Below are positions 44,158 through 53,817 of a DNA stretch of 64,000 nt, in pieces. Position 1 is the stretch's first letter. The number at the start of each line of letters is the position of its first letter. Source of the stretch: Vibrio chagasii (GTDB lineage: Bacteria > Pseudomonadota > Gammaproteobacteria > Enterobacterales > Vibrionaceae); contig CP090851.1 in NCBI GenBank assembly GCA_041879415.1, forward strand, positions 1,178,001 through 1,242,000, given 5' to 3'. A model generated the notes under the pieces. It ran no database searches and was not told the origin of the DNA. It saw nothing but the letters and a program-made list of their open reading frames with translations. The position numbers were made by a program, and so were the translations under genes.

Positions 44158-45131
44158 TGAGTACATTCTGGAGTATCTGGGTTAGTGCGATTACGATTGG
44201 TACCCTAATTGGTTGTGCTGTCTTACTTCGTTGGTGTTTTAAAGACAAAACAGGCGTAGAAGAAGGTCAAGATATGGGCCATGAATACGATGGTATTCGT
44301 GAGCTTAACAACCCACTACCAAAATGGTGGACATACCTTTTCATCAGTACGATTGTTTTTGCAGCGGTTTACCTTGCTCTATACCCTGGTCTAGGTAACT
44401 TTAAAGGCCTTTTAGGTTGGACAAGTTCAGACCAAACGGTACGCAGCGTTGAAGAGTCTCGCTCAGCAATTGCTGCTGCGCAAGCAAACAAACAGTTAGA
44501 TGCGTACGCGAAAGAGCTTGATGATGCAGACACCTACTTCGGTGAAGCATTCAGAAAGCTAGCTCACGACGAAAACGGCTTACGTTCAATCCCTGACATT
44601 GCATCAGATGCTGATGCGATCAAAGTGGGTCAACGTTTGTTCTTGCAAAACTGTTCTCAGTGTCACGGCTCTGATGCACGTGGTCAGAAAGGTTTCCCTA
44701 ACCTAACTGATGACGCATGGCTATACGGCGGTGAACCTGAGGCTATCGTAACAACAGTTATGCACGGTCGTGTTGGCCAAATGCCAGGTTGGAAAGACGC
44801 ACTTGGCGAAGAAGGCGTAAAAGAAGTAGTTAGCTACACACTTAGCCTTTCTGGTCGTAGCGTAAACGCACGTGAAGCAGAAGCTGGTAAAGCTCGTTTC
44901 GTAGTGTGTGCAGCGTGTCACGGTACTGATGGTAAGGGTAACCCTGCTGTTGGCGCACCAGACCTAACTGACCGCGATTGGTTGTTTGGCGATTCTCGTG
45001 CAGACGTAACTGAAACAGTTATGTACGGTCGTTCTGGCGTAATGCCTGCTTGGAAAGACATTCTAGGCGAAGACAAAGTACAACTGGTTTCATCTTACGT
45101 GTGGAGCCTAAGCAACTCAGATAATAAGTAA
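44157..45131 (+). CDS. ccoP: cbb3 oxidase dihaem cytochrome c subunit
   Basis: A 324-residue protein with two N-terminal membrane helices and two haem c sites (CSQCHGS and CAACHGT), each followed by a methionine ligand region (GQMPGWKD, GVMPAWKD). Accepts electrons from soluble cytochromes. Last structural gene of the oxidase; a hairpin follows. Confidence 0.97.
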   Translation: MSTFWSIWVSAITIGTLIGCAVLLRWCFKDKTGVEEGQDMGHEYDGIRELNNPLPKWWTYLFISTIVFAAVYLALYPGLGNFKGLLGWTSSDQTVRSVEESRSAIAAAQANKQLDAYAKELDDADTYFGEAFRKLAHDENGLRSIPDIASDADAIKVGQRLFLQNCSQCHGSDARGQKGFPNLTDDAWLYGGEPEAIVTTVMHGRVGQMPGWKDALGEEGVKEVVSYTLSLSGRSVNAREAEAGKARFVVCAACHGTDGKGNPAVGAPDLTDRDWLFGDSRADVTETVMYGRSGVMPAWKDILGEDKVQLVSSYVWSLSNSDNK

Positions 45132-45141
45132 CATTTCAATA

Positions 45142-45172
45142 ACAGCCTCTTTCTAAGAGGCTGTCTTTCCTT
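45142..45172 (+). terminator. Hairpin after ccoP (weak terminator)
   Basis: A 10-bp stem ACAGCCTCTT/AAGAGGCTGT with a 3-nt loop is followed by CTTTCCTTT. The T run is broken, so read-through into the assembly genes is likely. Confidence 0.65.
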
Positions 45173-45216
45173 TATTTTATAACCTCTTCTTTTTATTCTT
45201 TTTTGAGATCTTTTTT

Positions 45217-45696
45217 ATGGTAAAGCCTTGGTATAAACAGTTTTGGCCGTGGTTCTTAATCGCGTTGCCAGCGACAGTAGTTATTTGGACTATTATGACG
45301 GTTATTGTGTTTACACAGAACTCTGTAGACTTAGTGACTGAGGATTACTATAAAAAAGGAAAAGGCATTAATGTCGACATTTCAAAAGTAAATATCGCCA
45401 AAGAGCTAGGCCTATCAGCTTCACTTAATGAGAAAGGTAACTCTGTTATCATCACATTAGACAAAGGCAAACTTGATCACTTCCCTGCTATCAGCGCAAT
45501 GTTCGTTCACAGAACGCTACCAGATCGCGATTTCACTCAGCTATTAACCGCTGATGCGAGAGGCAACTACACACTGACTCTGGACCATCACTTAGAAGGT
45601 CCGTGGTTCATCGAGCTGACTCCACATGACGAAGAATGGCTAGTGCAAGGTCGCATGAACTTCCCGATTGAAACTCCTACTCAACTAACGAACTAA
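45217..45696 (+). CDS. fixH: FixH family cbb3 assembly protein
   Basis: A 159-residue protein with one membrane helix (FLIALPATVVIWTIMTVIVF), the conserved LVTEDYYKKGKGIN after it, and an Ig-like periplasmic domain ending in PWFIELTPHDEEWLVQGR. Required for assembly of cbb3 oxidase, probably with the copper ATPase whose gene starts six nt downstream. Confidence 0.9.
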   Translation: MVKPWYKQFWPWFLIALPATVVIWTIMTVIVFTQNSVDLVTEDYYKKGKGINVDISKVNIAKELGLSASLNEKGNSVIITLDKGKLDHFPAISAMFVHRTLPDRDFTQLLTADARGNYTLTLDHHLEGPWFIELTPHDEEWLVQGRMNFPIETPTQLTN

Positions 45697-45701
45697 AGCT
45701 T

Positions 45702-48074
45702 ATGTGTGAATCCTGTTATCACTGCGGTGAAGATGTACCAGCGGAAACGGATTTTGAAGTCGAGATCTTAGGATCGCCTCGTAAGATGTGTTGTCCGGGC
45801 TGCGAGACCGTAGCTCAGACAATCGTTGATAGCGGTTTGGTTTCTTACTACCAATACCGCACCGCTCCTGCTGAGAAAGCAGATCTAGTGCCAGAGCAAC
45901 TTCTGGCACTCAGTCATTATGATAATGAAGACGTTCAACTGGAGTTTGTAAGAAACTCTGAGAACGTCTCTGAGGTGACATTATCACTTGAAGGCGTTTC
46001 ATGTGCAGCTTGTGCATGGCTAATCGAGAAGCAAGTCTCATCAAAACAAGGTGTGGGTAGTATTCGTGTGAATACCACCACCAACCGTGCCCTACTTAGC
46101 TGGGATAACACGCAAGTTAAACTGAGCGAGTTGTTGTCAGCAATCCATACTCTAGGTTACAAAGCCGCACCATTTGAAGCTGATCAACAAGAAGCAGCTT
46201 ACCACCGCTCGATGAAAAACTACCTATACCGTCTCGGTGTTGCTGGCTTGGCAACCATGCAGGTAATGATGCTTGCTGTTGCACTGTATCTTGAAGTGTT
46301 TGGCAACCTTGAACCAGAGTTTAAAAACTACTTCCGTTGGGTAAGTTTGATCTTTGCTACACCTGTTTTGCTCTATTCTGCTCTGCCGTTCTACATCAAT
46401 GCATGGCGCAGTATTAAGGGACGAACATTGGGTATGGATGTGCCTGTCTCGATTGCTCTGCTGTTTGCTTACGTAGCAAGCTTGGTGGCAACCGTGACAG
46501 AAAAAGGAGAAGTCTTCTTCGAATCTATCTCGATGTTCACTTTCTTCTTACTGCTTGGCCGTTTCTTAGAGATGAGAGCACGTCGTAAAGCAGCGGCTGC
46601 GAGTGGTAACCTACTTAAGCTCGTTCCTGCAATGGCGACAACGTTAGACGGCGAGCAAGTGCCAGTGAAAACCCTAAAAGTAGGCGATAAGATCCGCGTA
46701 CTTCCGGGCGAACATATCCCTGCGGATGGTAAAGTACTTTCTGGCCGAGTTCATATTGATGAATCTATGCTGACTGGCGAATCTATCCATGTTGTGAAAA
46801 ACGAAGGCGATACTGTTTACGCTGGTACGTTAAATGGCGATGAGTCATTTGAACTGGAAGTGATGACATCAAAAGCGGACTCTGTGATCTCTAATATTGT
46901 TCGTCTGCAAGATGAAGCACAGTTGTCTAAGCCTCGTATCGCAGAGATTGCCGATATTGTGGCTCGTTACTTTGTAGCGGTTATCTTGATTATCTCTTTC
47001 GGTACTTGGTTCTACTGGCACCAAACTCGTCCAGAAGATGCATTCTGGATCATGTTGTCTGTACTGGTAGCGACTTGTCCTTGTGCTCTTTCACTGGCGA
47101 CACCAACTGCGATTACTTGTTCAACGTCCCGTATGGGCAACTTTGGTATTTTACTGCGTAAAGGCCACGTATTCGAAACCTTGTGTAAAGTGAACCACTT
47201 GATCATCGATAAGACCGGTACCTTGACTGAGGGTGATATTCGTATCAGCCGTGTAGAAACTTTCTCTAAGCTTGATAAAGAGACGTGTTTAAAAGTGGCT
47301 GCGAGCCTAGAACAGCATGCTAACCACCCTATCGCGAAAGCATTCAAAACCCACGTGTCCGATGATGTTGAAGTCAATTCTGTAAACAACGTTATTGGTT
47401 CGGGTATTACTGGTGAGTGGAATGGTCAAGAGGTGGCAATCGGTAGTAGTGAGTTTATTCTTGGTGAAGCTCAACCGACGCAAAGCAACGGCATCTACTT
47501 GTCGATGGCGGGACGTCATATTGCTACCTTTACTTATGAAGACCCGATTCGTAAAGAAAGCATCGAGTTCATCCAAAAGTTCAAAGAAGCGGGCATTAAA
47601 ACAACCCTTCTGACGGGTGACTCCTTGATTAACGCGAAGCCTGTTGCTGAAGAAATCGGTATTACCGACATCGTTGCGAATGCTAAGCCAGAGGATAAGC
47701 TTGCTTACCTTAACTCTCGTGATGAGAAAGACATCACTATGATGGTTGGCGACGGTATCAACGATGCCCCTATCCTTGCGGGTGCACACCTTTCTGTCGC
47801 TATGGGCGGTGGTACAGATGTAGCTAAAGCATCGGCTGATATGGTTTTATTGGGTGACAAGCTTGATAGATTACTTAAGTCCCGTACATTGGCGCTAAAA
47901 ACGCGTAAGATAATCCGCGAAAACCTTGCATGGTCATTGGGGTACAATCTACTCATCCTTCCATTGGCTGTAGCGGGTTTGGTTGCTCCATACATTGCCG
48001 TTGTTGGCATGTCTGCAAGTTCTATTATTGTTGTGTCTAATTCGTTAAGGCTTTTAAAAGAGCAAGGTAAATAA
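45702..48074 (+). CDS. ccoI: Copper-translocating P-type ATPase CcoI/FixI
   Basis: Exports copper for metallation of the cbb3 oxidase. The 790-residue product has a Cys-rich N-terminus (CESCYHCGE, CCPGC), a heavy-metal domain (GVSCAACAWLIEK), membrane helices with the CPC site (ATCPCALSLATP), the phosphorylation site DKTGTLTEG and the hinge GDGINDAP. Its stop overlaps ccoS. Confidence 0.96.
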   Translation: MCESCYHCGEDVPAETDFEVEILGSPRKMCCPGCETVAQTIVDSGLVSYYQYRTAPAEKADLVPEQLLALSHYDNEDVQLEFVRNSENVSEVTLSLEGVSCAACAWLIEKQVSSKQGVGSIRVNTTTNRALLSWDNTQVKLSELLSAIHTLGYKAAPFEADQQEAAYHRSMKNYLYRLGVAGLATMQVMMLAVALYLEVFGNLEPEFKNYFRWVSLIFATPVLLYSALPFYINAWRSIKGRTLGMDVPVSIALLFAYVASLVATVTEKGEVFFESISMFTFFLLLGRFLEMRARRKAAAASGNLLKLVPAMATTLDGEQVPVKTLKVGDKIRVLPGEHIPADGKVLSGRVHIDESMLTGESIHVVKNEGDTVYAGTLNGDESFELEVMTSKADSVISNIVRLQDEAQLSKPRIAEIADIVARYFVAVILIISFGTWFYWHQTRPEDAFWIMLSVLVATCPCALSLATPTAITCSTSRMGNFGILLRKGHVFETLCKVNHLIIDKTGTLTEGDIRISRVETFSKLDKETCLKVAASLEQHANHPIAKAFKTHVSDDVEVNSVNNVIGSGITGEWNGQEVAIGSSEFILGEAQPTQSNGIYLSMAGRHIATFTYEDPIRKESIEFIQKFKEAGIKTTLLTGDSLINAKPVAEEIGITDIVANAKPEDKLAYLNSRDEKDITMMVGDGINDAPILAGAHLSVAMGGGTDVAKASADMVLLGDKLDRLLKSRTLALKTRKIIRENLAWSLGYNLLILPLAVAGLVAPYIAVVGMSASSIIVVSNSLRLLKEQGK

Positions 48075-48310
48075 TGGAAAGTTTATACATCCTGATTCCC
48101 ATTGCGATTGTACTGGTGTGTATCGCTGTTGGTATTTTTCTATGGGCGGTGAAGAGCGAACAGTTTGAAGACCTGGAGCGTCAAGGTCACAATATTTTGT
48201 TTGATGAAGACGAAAAAGCCCATGCTCACTCTGACAGCAAGCCTGCGAAGAATGTCAAAGCTAGTACTGAATCCCCAACTAACCTAGATAAAAAGAACGA
48301 TGACGCCTGA
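48074..48310 (+). CDS. ccoS: cbb3 maturation protein CcoS
   Basis: A 78-residue protein with one N-terminal membrane helix (LYILIPIAIVLVCIAVGIFLWAVKS) and the CcoS hallmark SEQFEDLERQGHNILFDED. Needed for cofactor insertion into cbb3 oxidase. Overlaps the next gene by 11 nt. Confidence 0.93.
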   Translation: MESLYILIPIAIVLVCIAVGIFLWAVKSEQFEDLERQGHNILFDEDEKAHAHSDSKPAKNVKASTESPTNLDKKNDDA

Positions 48311-48974
48311 TTGGATCGGAGCCTTTGTTGTCGGACTGATCGGCGCGGGCCACTGCATGGGAATGTGTGGTGGCATTGCGTCGCTCCTTTCAATCGGCAA
48401 TACCAAACCTTCCCCGGTTATTCCCCTACTTTACAACCTTGGTCGCCTACTCAGCTATGCCGTTATTGGAGGTGTGATCGGCGGTGCTATCTCTTCAATC
48501 GGTCAACTTAGCGATTTTAACGCGTTACTTAATTGGCTTCGTTTGTTCGCTGCCATCTTTATGATCATTTTGGGTCTGTATATCGGTAAATGGTGGTTTG
48601 GCTTATTGTTCTTTGAGAAGGTCGGTCAGAAGCTGTGGCGTTATATTTCACCAGTCGGTAAGTCTTTCCTCCCACTCAAGCATCCAAGCCACGCTCTGCC
48701 GTTTGGTTTTATCTGGGGTTGGTTACCGTGTGGTCTAGTCTACTCTATGCTGACCTGGGCGGCTGTCTCAGGCAGTTGGTATAATGGAGCGGGAATCATG
48801 CTCGCATTTGGCTTGGGAACGCTTCCTGCGATGCTGACGGTTGGTATGGGCGCTAGCTTCCTCAAGAAATTGCAACAAGCTGACTTATTTCGTCAACTCG
48901 GTGCGATTTTAATCTTGATTTACGGTTTCTACACTGGATATATGGCACTGCAGCTCATTATTTATACCGTATAG
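48300..48974 (+). CDS. TauE/SafE-type membrane protein of the cco cluster (CcoH-like)
   Basis: A 224-residue protein with about six membrane helices. The Cys/His motif GAGHCMGMCGGIASLL at the N-terminus and WGWLPCGLVYSML in the middle are typical of the COG2836 branch found at the end of cbb3 operons and linked to copper supply. Annotated elsewhere as 'sulfite exporter TauE/SafE'; sulfite export is not supported here. Confidence 0.85.
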   Translation: MTPDWIGAFVVGLIGAGHCMGMCGGIASLLSIGNTKPSPVIPLLYNLGRLLSYAVIGGVIGGAISSIGQLSDFNALLNWLRLFAAIFMIILGLYIGKWWFGLLFFEKVGQKLWRYISPVGKSFLPLKHPSHALPFGFIWGWLPCGLVYSMLTWAAVSGSWYNGAGIMLAFGLGTLPAMLTVGMGASFLKKLQQADLFRQLGAILILIYGFYTGYMALQLIIYTV

Positions 48975-49030
48975 CCATTCTTTAAATCCGGTTTTTTTAC
49001 TACCCAACTGGATAAAGGAATGCTAAAATA

Positions 49031-49044
49031 TTGACGTATATCAA
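49031..49044 (+). promoter_or_regulatory. FNR-box-like site in the fnr promoter
   Basis: TTGACGTATATCAA matches TTGAT-N4-ATCAA with a single change. It ends 16 nt before the fnr start, so it would serve autoregulation as in E. coli. Confidence 0.7.
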
Positions 49045-49060
49045 ATAGTGAAAGATTGTT

Positions 49061-49807
49061 ATGATTTCTGAAAAGCCTGTAACGAAACGTGTCCAATCTG
49101 GTGGCTGTGCGATCCATTGCCAGGATTGTAGTATTAGCCAACTTTGTATTCCGTTCACTTTGAATGAATCTGAACTTGATCAGCTTGATCAGATCATTGA
49201 GAGAAAAAAGCCTATTCAAAAAGGCCAAGAGTTATTTAAAGCCGGTGACGAGCTTAAATCTCTCTATGCTATTCGCTCTGGAACGATCAAGAGCTACACG
49301 ATTACCGAGCAAGGTGACGAGCAGATTACTGCATTCCACCTAGCGGGCGATCTTGTTGGCTTTGATGCGATTACTGGTGACCTACACCCTAGTTTCGCAC
49401 AAGCACTAGAAACTTCTATGGTATGTGAAATCCCATACGAGATTCTTGATGACCTATCAGGAAAAATGCCTAAGTTGCGTCAGCAAATTATGCGTCTGAT
49501 GAGTAACGAGATTAAAGGCGACCAAGAAATGATTCTGCTTCTTTCTAAGAAGAATGCGGAAGAGCGTCTTGCTGCATTCCTTTACAACCTTTCAACTCGA
49601 TTCTCTCAACGTGGTTTCAGCCCGCGTGAGTTCCGCTTAACGATGACTCGTGGCGATATTGGTAACTACCTAGGTTTAACGGTTGAAACGATTAGCCGTC
49701 TTTTAGGTCGTTTCCAGAAAGCAGACATCCTAAGCGTTAAAGGCAAATATATCACTATCGAAGATCACGATGCGCTGATGGAACTTGCTGGCGTTTCAAA
49801 AGAATAG
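49061..49807 (+). CDS. fnr: Anaerobic regulator FNR
   Basis: Oxygen-sensing CRP-family regulator with a [4Fe-4S] cluster. The 248-residue product keeps the cluster cysteines C20, C23, C29 ([14 protein letters not shown]) and the fourth in MVCEIPYE. It also has the cyclic-nucleotide-fold beta roll and the HTH with the E-SR recognition helix ([16 protein letters not shown]). Very close to E. coli FNR. Confidence 0.97.
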   Translation: MISEKPVTKRVQSGGCAIHCQDCSISQLCIPFTLNESELDQLDQIIERKKPIQKGQELFKAGDELKSLYAIRSGTIKSYTITEQGDEQITAFHLAGDLVGFDAITGDLHPSFAQALETSMVCEIPYEILDDLSGKMPKLRQQIMRLMSNEIKGDQEMILLLSKKNAEERLAAFLYNLSTRFSQRGFSPREFRLTMTRGDIGNYLGLTVETISRLLGRFQKADILSVKGKYITIEDHDALMELAGVSKE

Positions 49808-49818
49808 TCTAGATATCA

Positions 49819-49848
49819 ATGATGTAGTTCAATAATGAGCTACATCAT
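49819..49848 (+). other. Inverted repeat after fnr
   Basis: ATGATGTAG-x-TCA pairs with TGA-x-CTACATCAT around a short loop just after fnr. No T run follows, so it is a weak terminator or an mRNA-end structure. Confidence 0.4.
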
Positions 49849-49939
49849 GTTTCTCCCTTAAAACCTCTTTTATTTCTCTTAATCTCTCCATAACTACGCT
49901 ACATTATTTATATGTTCGGTCTGAAAAGTAGGCTTAGTT

Positions 49940-50890
49940 ATGAGTATCTATAACAAAATTTTAGTTGTCGCAGACATTAATCACGATGAGCAACCTGCTC
50001 TAGTTCGTGCTATCCAACTTGCTAAGAAAAGCACCTCAACAAGCCATATCACTTTCTTTTTGTCTATCTACGATTTTTCGTATGAAATGACATCTATGCT
50101 CTCTGTCGATGAACGAGACGCGATGCGTAAAGGCGTTATCCATCAGCGTGAAATCTGGATGAATAAAGTTGCGCAGCCTTACCTAGATGATTCTATTGAA
50201 TTTAATGTTCAAGTGGTTTGGCATAACCGCCCTTATGAGGCCATCATTGCTGAGGTATATAGCGGCGGTCACGATATTTTGATTAAGGGTACGCGCAAGC
50301 ACGATACTCTGGAATCAGTGATCTTCACTCCAACTGATTGGCACCTATTGAGAAAGTGCCCTAGCCCAGTACTGCTTGTTAAAAACGATTTCTGGCCAGA
50401 ACACGCAAAAATTTATGCGTCTGTCCATGTGGGCTCAGAGACGGAAGCGCACCTAGAGCTCAACGATACTATGGTTGATCGACTCCTTGAGATAACGGGT
50501 CGTCTGGATGCGGAACCTTTCTTAGTTAACGCTTACCCAGTCACTCCGGCGAACATCACAATTGAGCTGCCTGAGTTTGACCCAACCTCTTACACTGATG
50601 CGGTTCGCGGTCATCACTTAACTGCGATGAAGGCTCTGCGTCAGAAGCATGGTATGTGTGAAGAGCAGACCGTTGTTGAACAAGGTTTGCCTGAAGATGT
50701 CATTCCGCGTGTTGCGTCTGAGAACAACGCTGCGATGGTAATATTGGGTACAACCGGTCGTACGGGGCTATCTGCGGTGTTTATTGGTAATACGGCGGAG
50801 CATGTTATCGATAAGATCAACTGTGATGTGTTGGCTCTTAAGCCATCTGGTTACGTTAGCCCACTCGACCCTAACCTTTCGAAAGGTTAA
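49940..50890 (+). CDS. uspE: Tandem universal stress protein UspE
   Basis: A 316-residue protein (same length as E. coli UspE) made of two Usp domains (about 1-155 and 160-305). The second ends in VILGTTGRTGLSAVFIGNTAEHVI, the GxxGRxG nucleotide-binding loop type. Adjacent to fnr in most gammaproteobacteria. Role in stress survival and motility is known for E. coli. Confidence 0.94.
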   Translation: MSIYNKILVVADINHDEQPALVRAIQLAKKSTSTSHITFFLSIYDFSYEMTSMLSVDERDAMRKGVIHQREIWMNKVAQPYLDDSIEFNVQVVWHNRPYEAIIAEVYSGGHDILIKGTRKHDTLESVIFTPTDWHLLRKCPSPVLLVKNDFWPEHAKIYASVHVGSETEAHLELNDTMVDRLLEITGRLDAEPFLVNAYPVTPANITIELPEFDPTSYTDAVRGHHLTAMKALRQKHGMCEEQTVVEQGLPEDVIPRVASENNAAMVILGTTGRTGLSAVFIGNTAEHVIDKINCDVLALKPSGYVSPLDPNLSKG

Positions 50891-50920
50891 TAGGCGAACT
50901 TAACGGCGAGTTCAACTCAT

Positions 50921-50955
50921 AAAAAAACGCCTCAAGCATTGCTTGAGGCGTTTTT
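50921..50955 (+). terminator. Bidirectional terminator between uspE and ttcA
   Basis: A perfect 15-bp stem (AAAAACGCCTCAAGC/GCTTGAGGCGTTTTT) with A and T runs on both sides between convergent genes. Confidence 0.95.
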
Positions 50956-51002
50956 GTTTGTCTGTTGTAGGTGCATCTATTGCTCTACAACGATTGTTCG
51001 CT

Positions 51003-51896
51003 TTATACGTTTGTTACGTCGATGAACATTGACTCATCAATGTTAGAAGATGAAATTTCAGCTTCTTGGAATTCGTACTCTTCACGCTCACCGCTACGGT
51101 CTAGTGGAAGGTTTACGAAGTCAAACAGTTCGCGGTCAGCCAGCTGGCTTGGGCTAACGTTTTGAATTGATTTAAAAATTTTCTCAACACGGCCTGGTGT
51201 CTTCTTGTCCCAATCAATCAGCATTGCTTTAATGCTTTGACGTTGTAGGTTTTCTTGTGAACCACATAGGTTACAAGGAATGATTGGAAACTCTTTGTGT
51301 TCAGCGTATTTGATTAAGTCTGTTTCACGACAGTAAGTCAGTGGACGAATAACAACGTTACGACCATCATCAGAGCGCAGCTTAGGTGGCATAGCCTTTA
51401 GACGAGCACCGTGGAACATGTTAAGGAACATCGTTTCAACGATGTCGTCCATGTGGTGACCAAGAGCGATCTTAGTCGCGCCAATCTTCTCAGCGAACGA
51501 GTACAAAGTACCACGGCGCAGACGAGAACATAGGCCACATGTTGTTTTACCTTCAGGAATCTTTTCTTTAACTACTGAGTACGTATCTTTATCTACGATG
51601 TAGTAAGGAATGTTCAGTGTTTCAAAGTATTCAGGAAGAATATGCTCGGGGAACCCAGGTTGTTTTTGATCTAGGTTTACCGCAACAACATCAAACTTGA
51701 TTGGTGCTGCCTCACGTAAACGTAGCAAAATATCTAGCATCGCAAATGAATCTTTACCGCCACTGATACACGCCATTACCACATCATTCTCTTCGATCAT
51801 GTTGTAGTCGATGATGGCATTTCCAACATTTCTTCTCAGACGTTTCTGAAGTTTGTTGAATTCTAGTACTTCTTTTCTATTATCGTTTTGGTTCAT
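51003..51896 (-). CDS. ttcA: tRNA 2-thiocytidine(32) synthetase TtcA
   Basis: Thiolates C32 of tRNA with ATP and an iron-sulfur cluster. The 297-residue product has the PP-loop SGGKDSF and the cluster cysteines in [10 protein letters not shown] with the third in CNLCGS. The ATG at 51896 fits the family start ([20 protein letters not shown]); a GTG four codons upstream is less likely. Same position next to fnr-uspE as in E. coli. Confidence 0.96.
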   Translation of the reverse strand: MNQNDNRKEVLEFNKLQKRLRRNVGNAIIDYNMIEENDVVMACISGGKDSFAMLDILLRLREAAPIKFDVVAVNLDQKQPGFPEHILPEYFETLNIPYYIVDKDTYSVVKEKIPEGKTTCGLCSRLRRGTLYSFAEKIGATKIALGHHMDDIVETMFLNMFHGARLKAMPPKLRSDDGRNVVIRPLTYCRETDLIKYAEHKEFPIIPCNLCGSQENLQRQSIKAMLIDWDKKTPGRVEKIFKSIQNVSPSQLADRELFDFVNLPLDRSGEREEYEFQEAEISSSNIDESMFIDVTNV

Positions 51897-52107
51897 TGCG
51901 ACTCTCACACCGTCGTATTACCGACTGTAGATTGCTAGTGGGACTGTTTTAGGGCGTGGATTATACGGATTTTTATTTGATGTTGAAATAGTAACGGCAG
52001 GATAAACAAGTCGACTGGTTGAAAGATTCCACTTTATCTAGTGAGAAGTACTCATCTTTAACAAAAAATGAGTTTAAAACGTGCAAACTACGAAAGTTGC
52101 AGGAAAA

Positions 52108-52146
52108 GAAAAGCAGCCAAACTTGGTTTGAGTTGGCTGCTTTTCG
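52108..52146 (-). terminator. Terminator of the DUF2987 gene
   Basis: GAAAAGCAGCCAA pairs with TTGGCTGCTTTTC (minus-strand sense), with a T run at the end. Confidence 0.85.
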
Positions 52147-52192
52147 ATGTGTTGCTTAGATAATGCCGTGTGGTCTATCGCCTAACTCAAGG

Positions 52193-52843
52193 TTATTGAG
52201 CTGGAATGTAAGGCAACACACGAGTTGTGGCTTCTGGTAACGTGATGCTGTCACTTCCGTTGAGCTCTTCTAGTGTGAACTTAGTGCGCCCTTGAGTAAT
52301 TGGGAGCTGCTTGCCATTAGAAAGCGTGATGTTACCTTCAAGCTTGTTCGCGAATTCAAGCGTTAACCCTTGGATGTCCGGTGTGAACCAGCTTGAGAAC
52401 ATGCCACTGACGTCTTCTAACATTGCTTGCATCTGCGGTAATAGGTTTTCTAGCTGTGCAACCTCAACCGTTCCTGCTAAAGGTGCTTTAGTCATAACAA
52501 CTAAAGAGTATGCACACTCTTGCTCTTTTGTTTGTACAAAAATAAGCGGGTTTGCTGAACGAAGATTTTGGTCAACAGGTAGCAATAGCTCATTAGCTGG
52601 AGAGACTTTCAGCTCTTCATAGTGCTCTTCTTTTTCCATCCATGCTTTGCTTATATGACAGGTTGTTTGGGCTTGCTGATCGACAAAGAAGACTGCAACT
52701 TTTACGTCATCATGCCCTTCTTTGGTGTTGTTTTTAAGCTGTGTGTAAAGCTTAGAATAGGTAAACATGTATTCTTGCGCTGCAGCAGGTAAAGAGATTC
52801 CTAGGCTTAGAGAGGCTAATAAAGCGAGTGCTGTCTTTTTCAT
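52193..52843 (-). CDS. DUF2987 family exported protein
   Basis: A 216-residue protein with a signal peptide (MKKTALALLASLSLGISLPAAAQE) and the DUF2987 body (FTYSKLYTQLKNNTKEGHDDVKVAVFFVD, ISKAWM-KEEHYE). Function unknown. It is monocistronic and followed by a terminator. Confidence 0.85.
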   Translation of the reverse strand: MKKTALALLASLSLGISLPAAAQEYMFTYSKLYTQLKNNTKEGHDDVKVAVFFVDQQAQTTCHISKAWMEKEEHYEELKVSPANELLLPVDQNLRSANPLIFVQTKEQECAYSLVVMTKAPLAGTVEVAQLENLLPQMQAMLEDVSGMFSSWFTPDIQGLTLEFANKLEGNITLSNGKQLPITQGRTKFTLEELNGSDSITLPEATTRVLPYIPAQ

Positions 52844-52965
52844 TGTTATAGTCTTGTCGAAGTTGAGCGTTTATAAATAGAAAGAGCAGCCAATGAGCTG
52901 CTCTTTATGCGATGTTATTTGGTCAAACTTACCGTTTAAGCTCACCAAATGACTATCAAATCGAG

Positions 52966-53817
52966 TTACTTTTTCCAGTATACCTCGTTGTGACGGATCA
53001 TAGCTTGTAAATCAGTCACATAGTCTGAACCTCGCTCAGAATATTTTAGCAAGCCGTTGGTAAGCTCTGTTGCGGTTTGAGTCGTTAGCAGATCGTCGCC
53101 CTTTGCCGCCAGTTTTGCACGAATCGCTCTTAGGTCCGCGTAAGCGCGGTTTCGGTTCAGGTTCATGAAGTAACGATGCACAGATTCTTGGCTAGAAGAG
53201 AAAGTCGCAACCTCGTGAGAGCTACCTTCGTTACGTTGTAGCGGAACTAGCCCACAACCTTTGGTGTAACACCAATGACCAAAATAGTTATTCGCCTTAG
53301 TGGCGAAACGCGATGTGCCCCAAGCTGATTCATTTGCCGCTTGAGTTAATACAAGCGCTTCAGGTAACACGTTTACACGATTCAACATTTCTGTTAGCCA
53401 AGAATCATCTAAGCCCGATGAAGGCACAGGAAGGCTATACAGCTTCCCTAGTCTCTTTGCGTATGACGCGTCTTCAGAATCAACATTGCTCAATCCTGTT
53501 TCTGATAGCTTGGTTAGAAACGCACGTTCTTTAGTGATTCGCTTGTTTTCGATATTGATACTTGGGCGAAGATAAGAAAAGAAGGTGTCTTTCTTTTCAT
53601 TTACATCTTCAATAGCTGCGAAGTCTGGCTTATCAGAAGAGACGGTCAAGTCACCAAACTTTTGTTCTGTGTCTGGGGCCTTTTGACCTGTTCGCCTGCG
53701 CTCTTCCTCTTGTTGGTATAGCATTGGGCCAACTAACGAGATTGAGCCAACTAGGGCTAATGCTGTCACTTTTAGCGCAAGTGATTTACTTGCGCTTGAT
53801 TTAGAGTTGTTATGCAT
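52966..53817 (-). CDS. Bax-like glucosaminidase-domain protein
   Basis: A 283-residue protein with one N-terminal membrane helix (SLALKVTALALVGSISLVGPML), so it is anchored in the inner membrane with a periplasmic domain. The glucosaminidase core has LPEALVLTQAANESAWGTSRFA with the catalytic Glu, and the NNYFGHWCY segment. Probably cuts peptidoglycan glycan strands. The start overlaps the end of the upstream membrane-protein gene by 8 nt. Confidence 0.87.
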   Translation of the reverse strand: MHNNSKSSASKSLALKVTALALVGSISLVGPMLYQQEEERRRTGQKAPDTEQKFGDLTVSSDKPDFAAIEDVNEKKDTFFSYLRPSINIENKRITKERAFLTKLSETGLSNVDSEDASYAKRLGKLYSLPVPSSGLDDSWLTEMLNRVNVLPEALVLTQAANESAWGTSRFATKANNYFGHWCYTKGCGLVPLQRNEGSSHEVATFSSSQESVHRYFMNLNRNRAYADLRAIRAKLAAKGDDLLTTQTATELTNGLLKYSERGSDYVTDLQAMIRHNEVYWKK

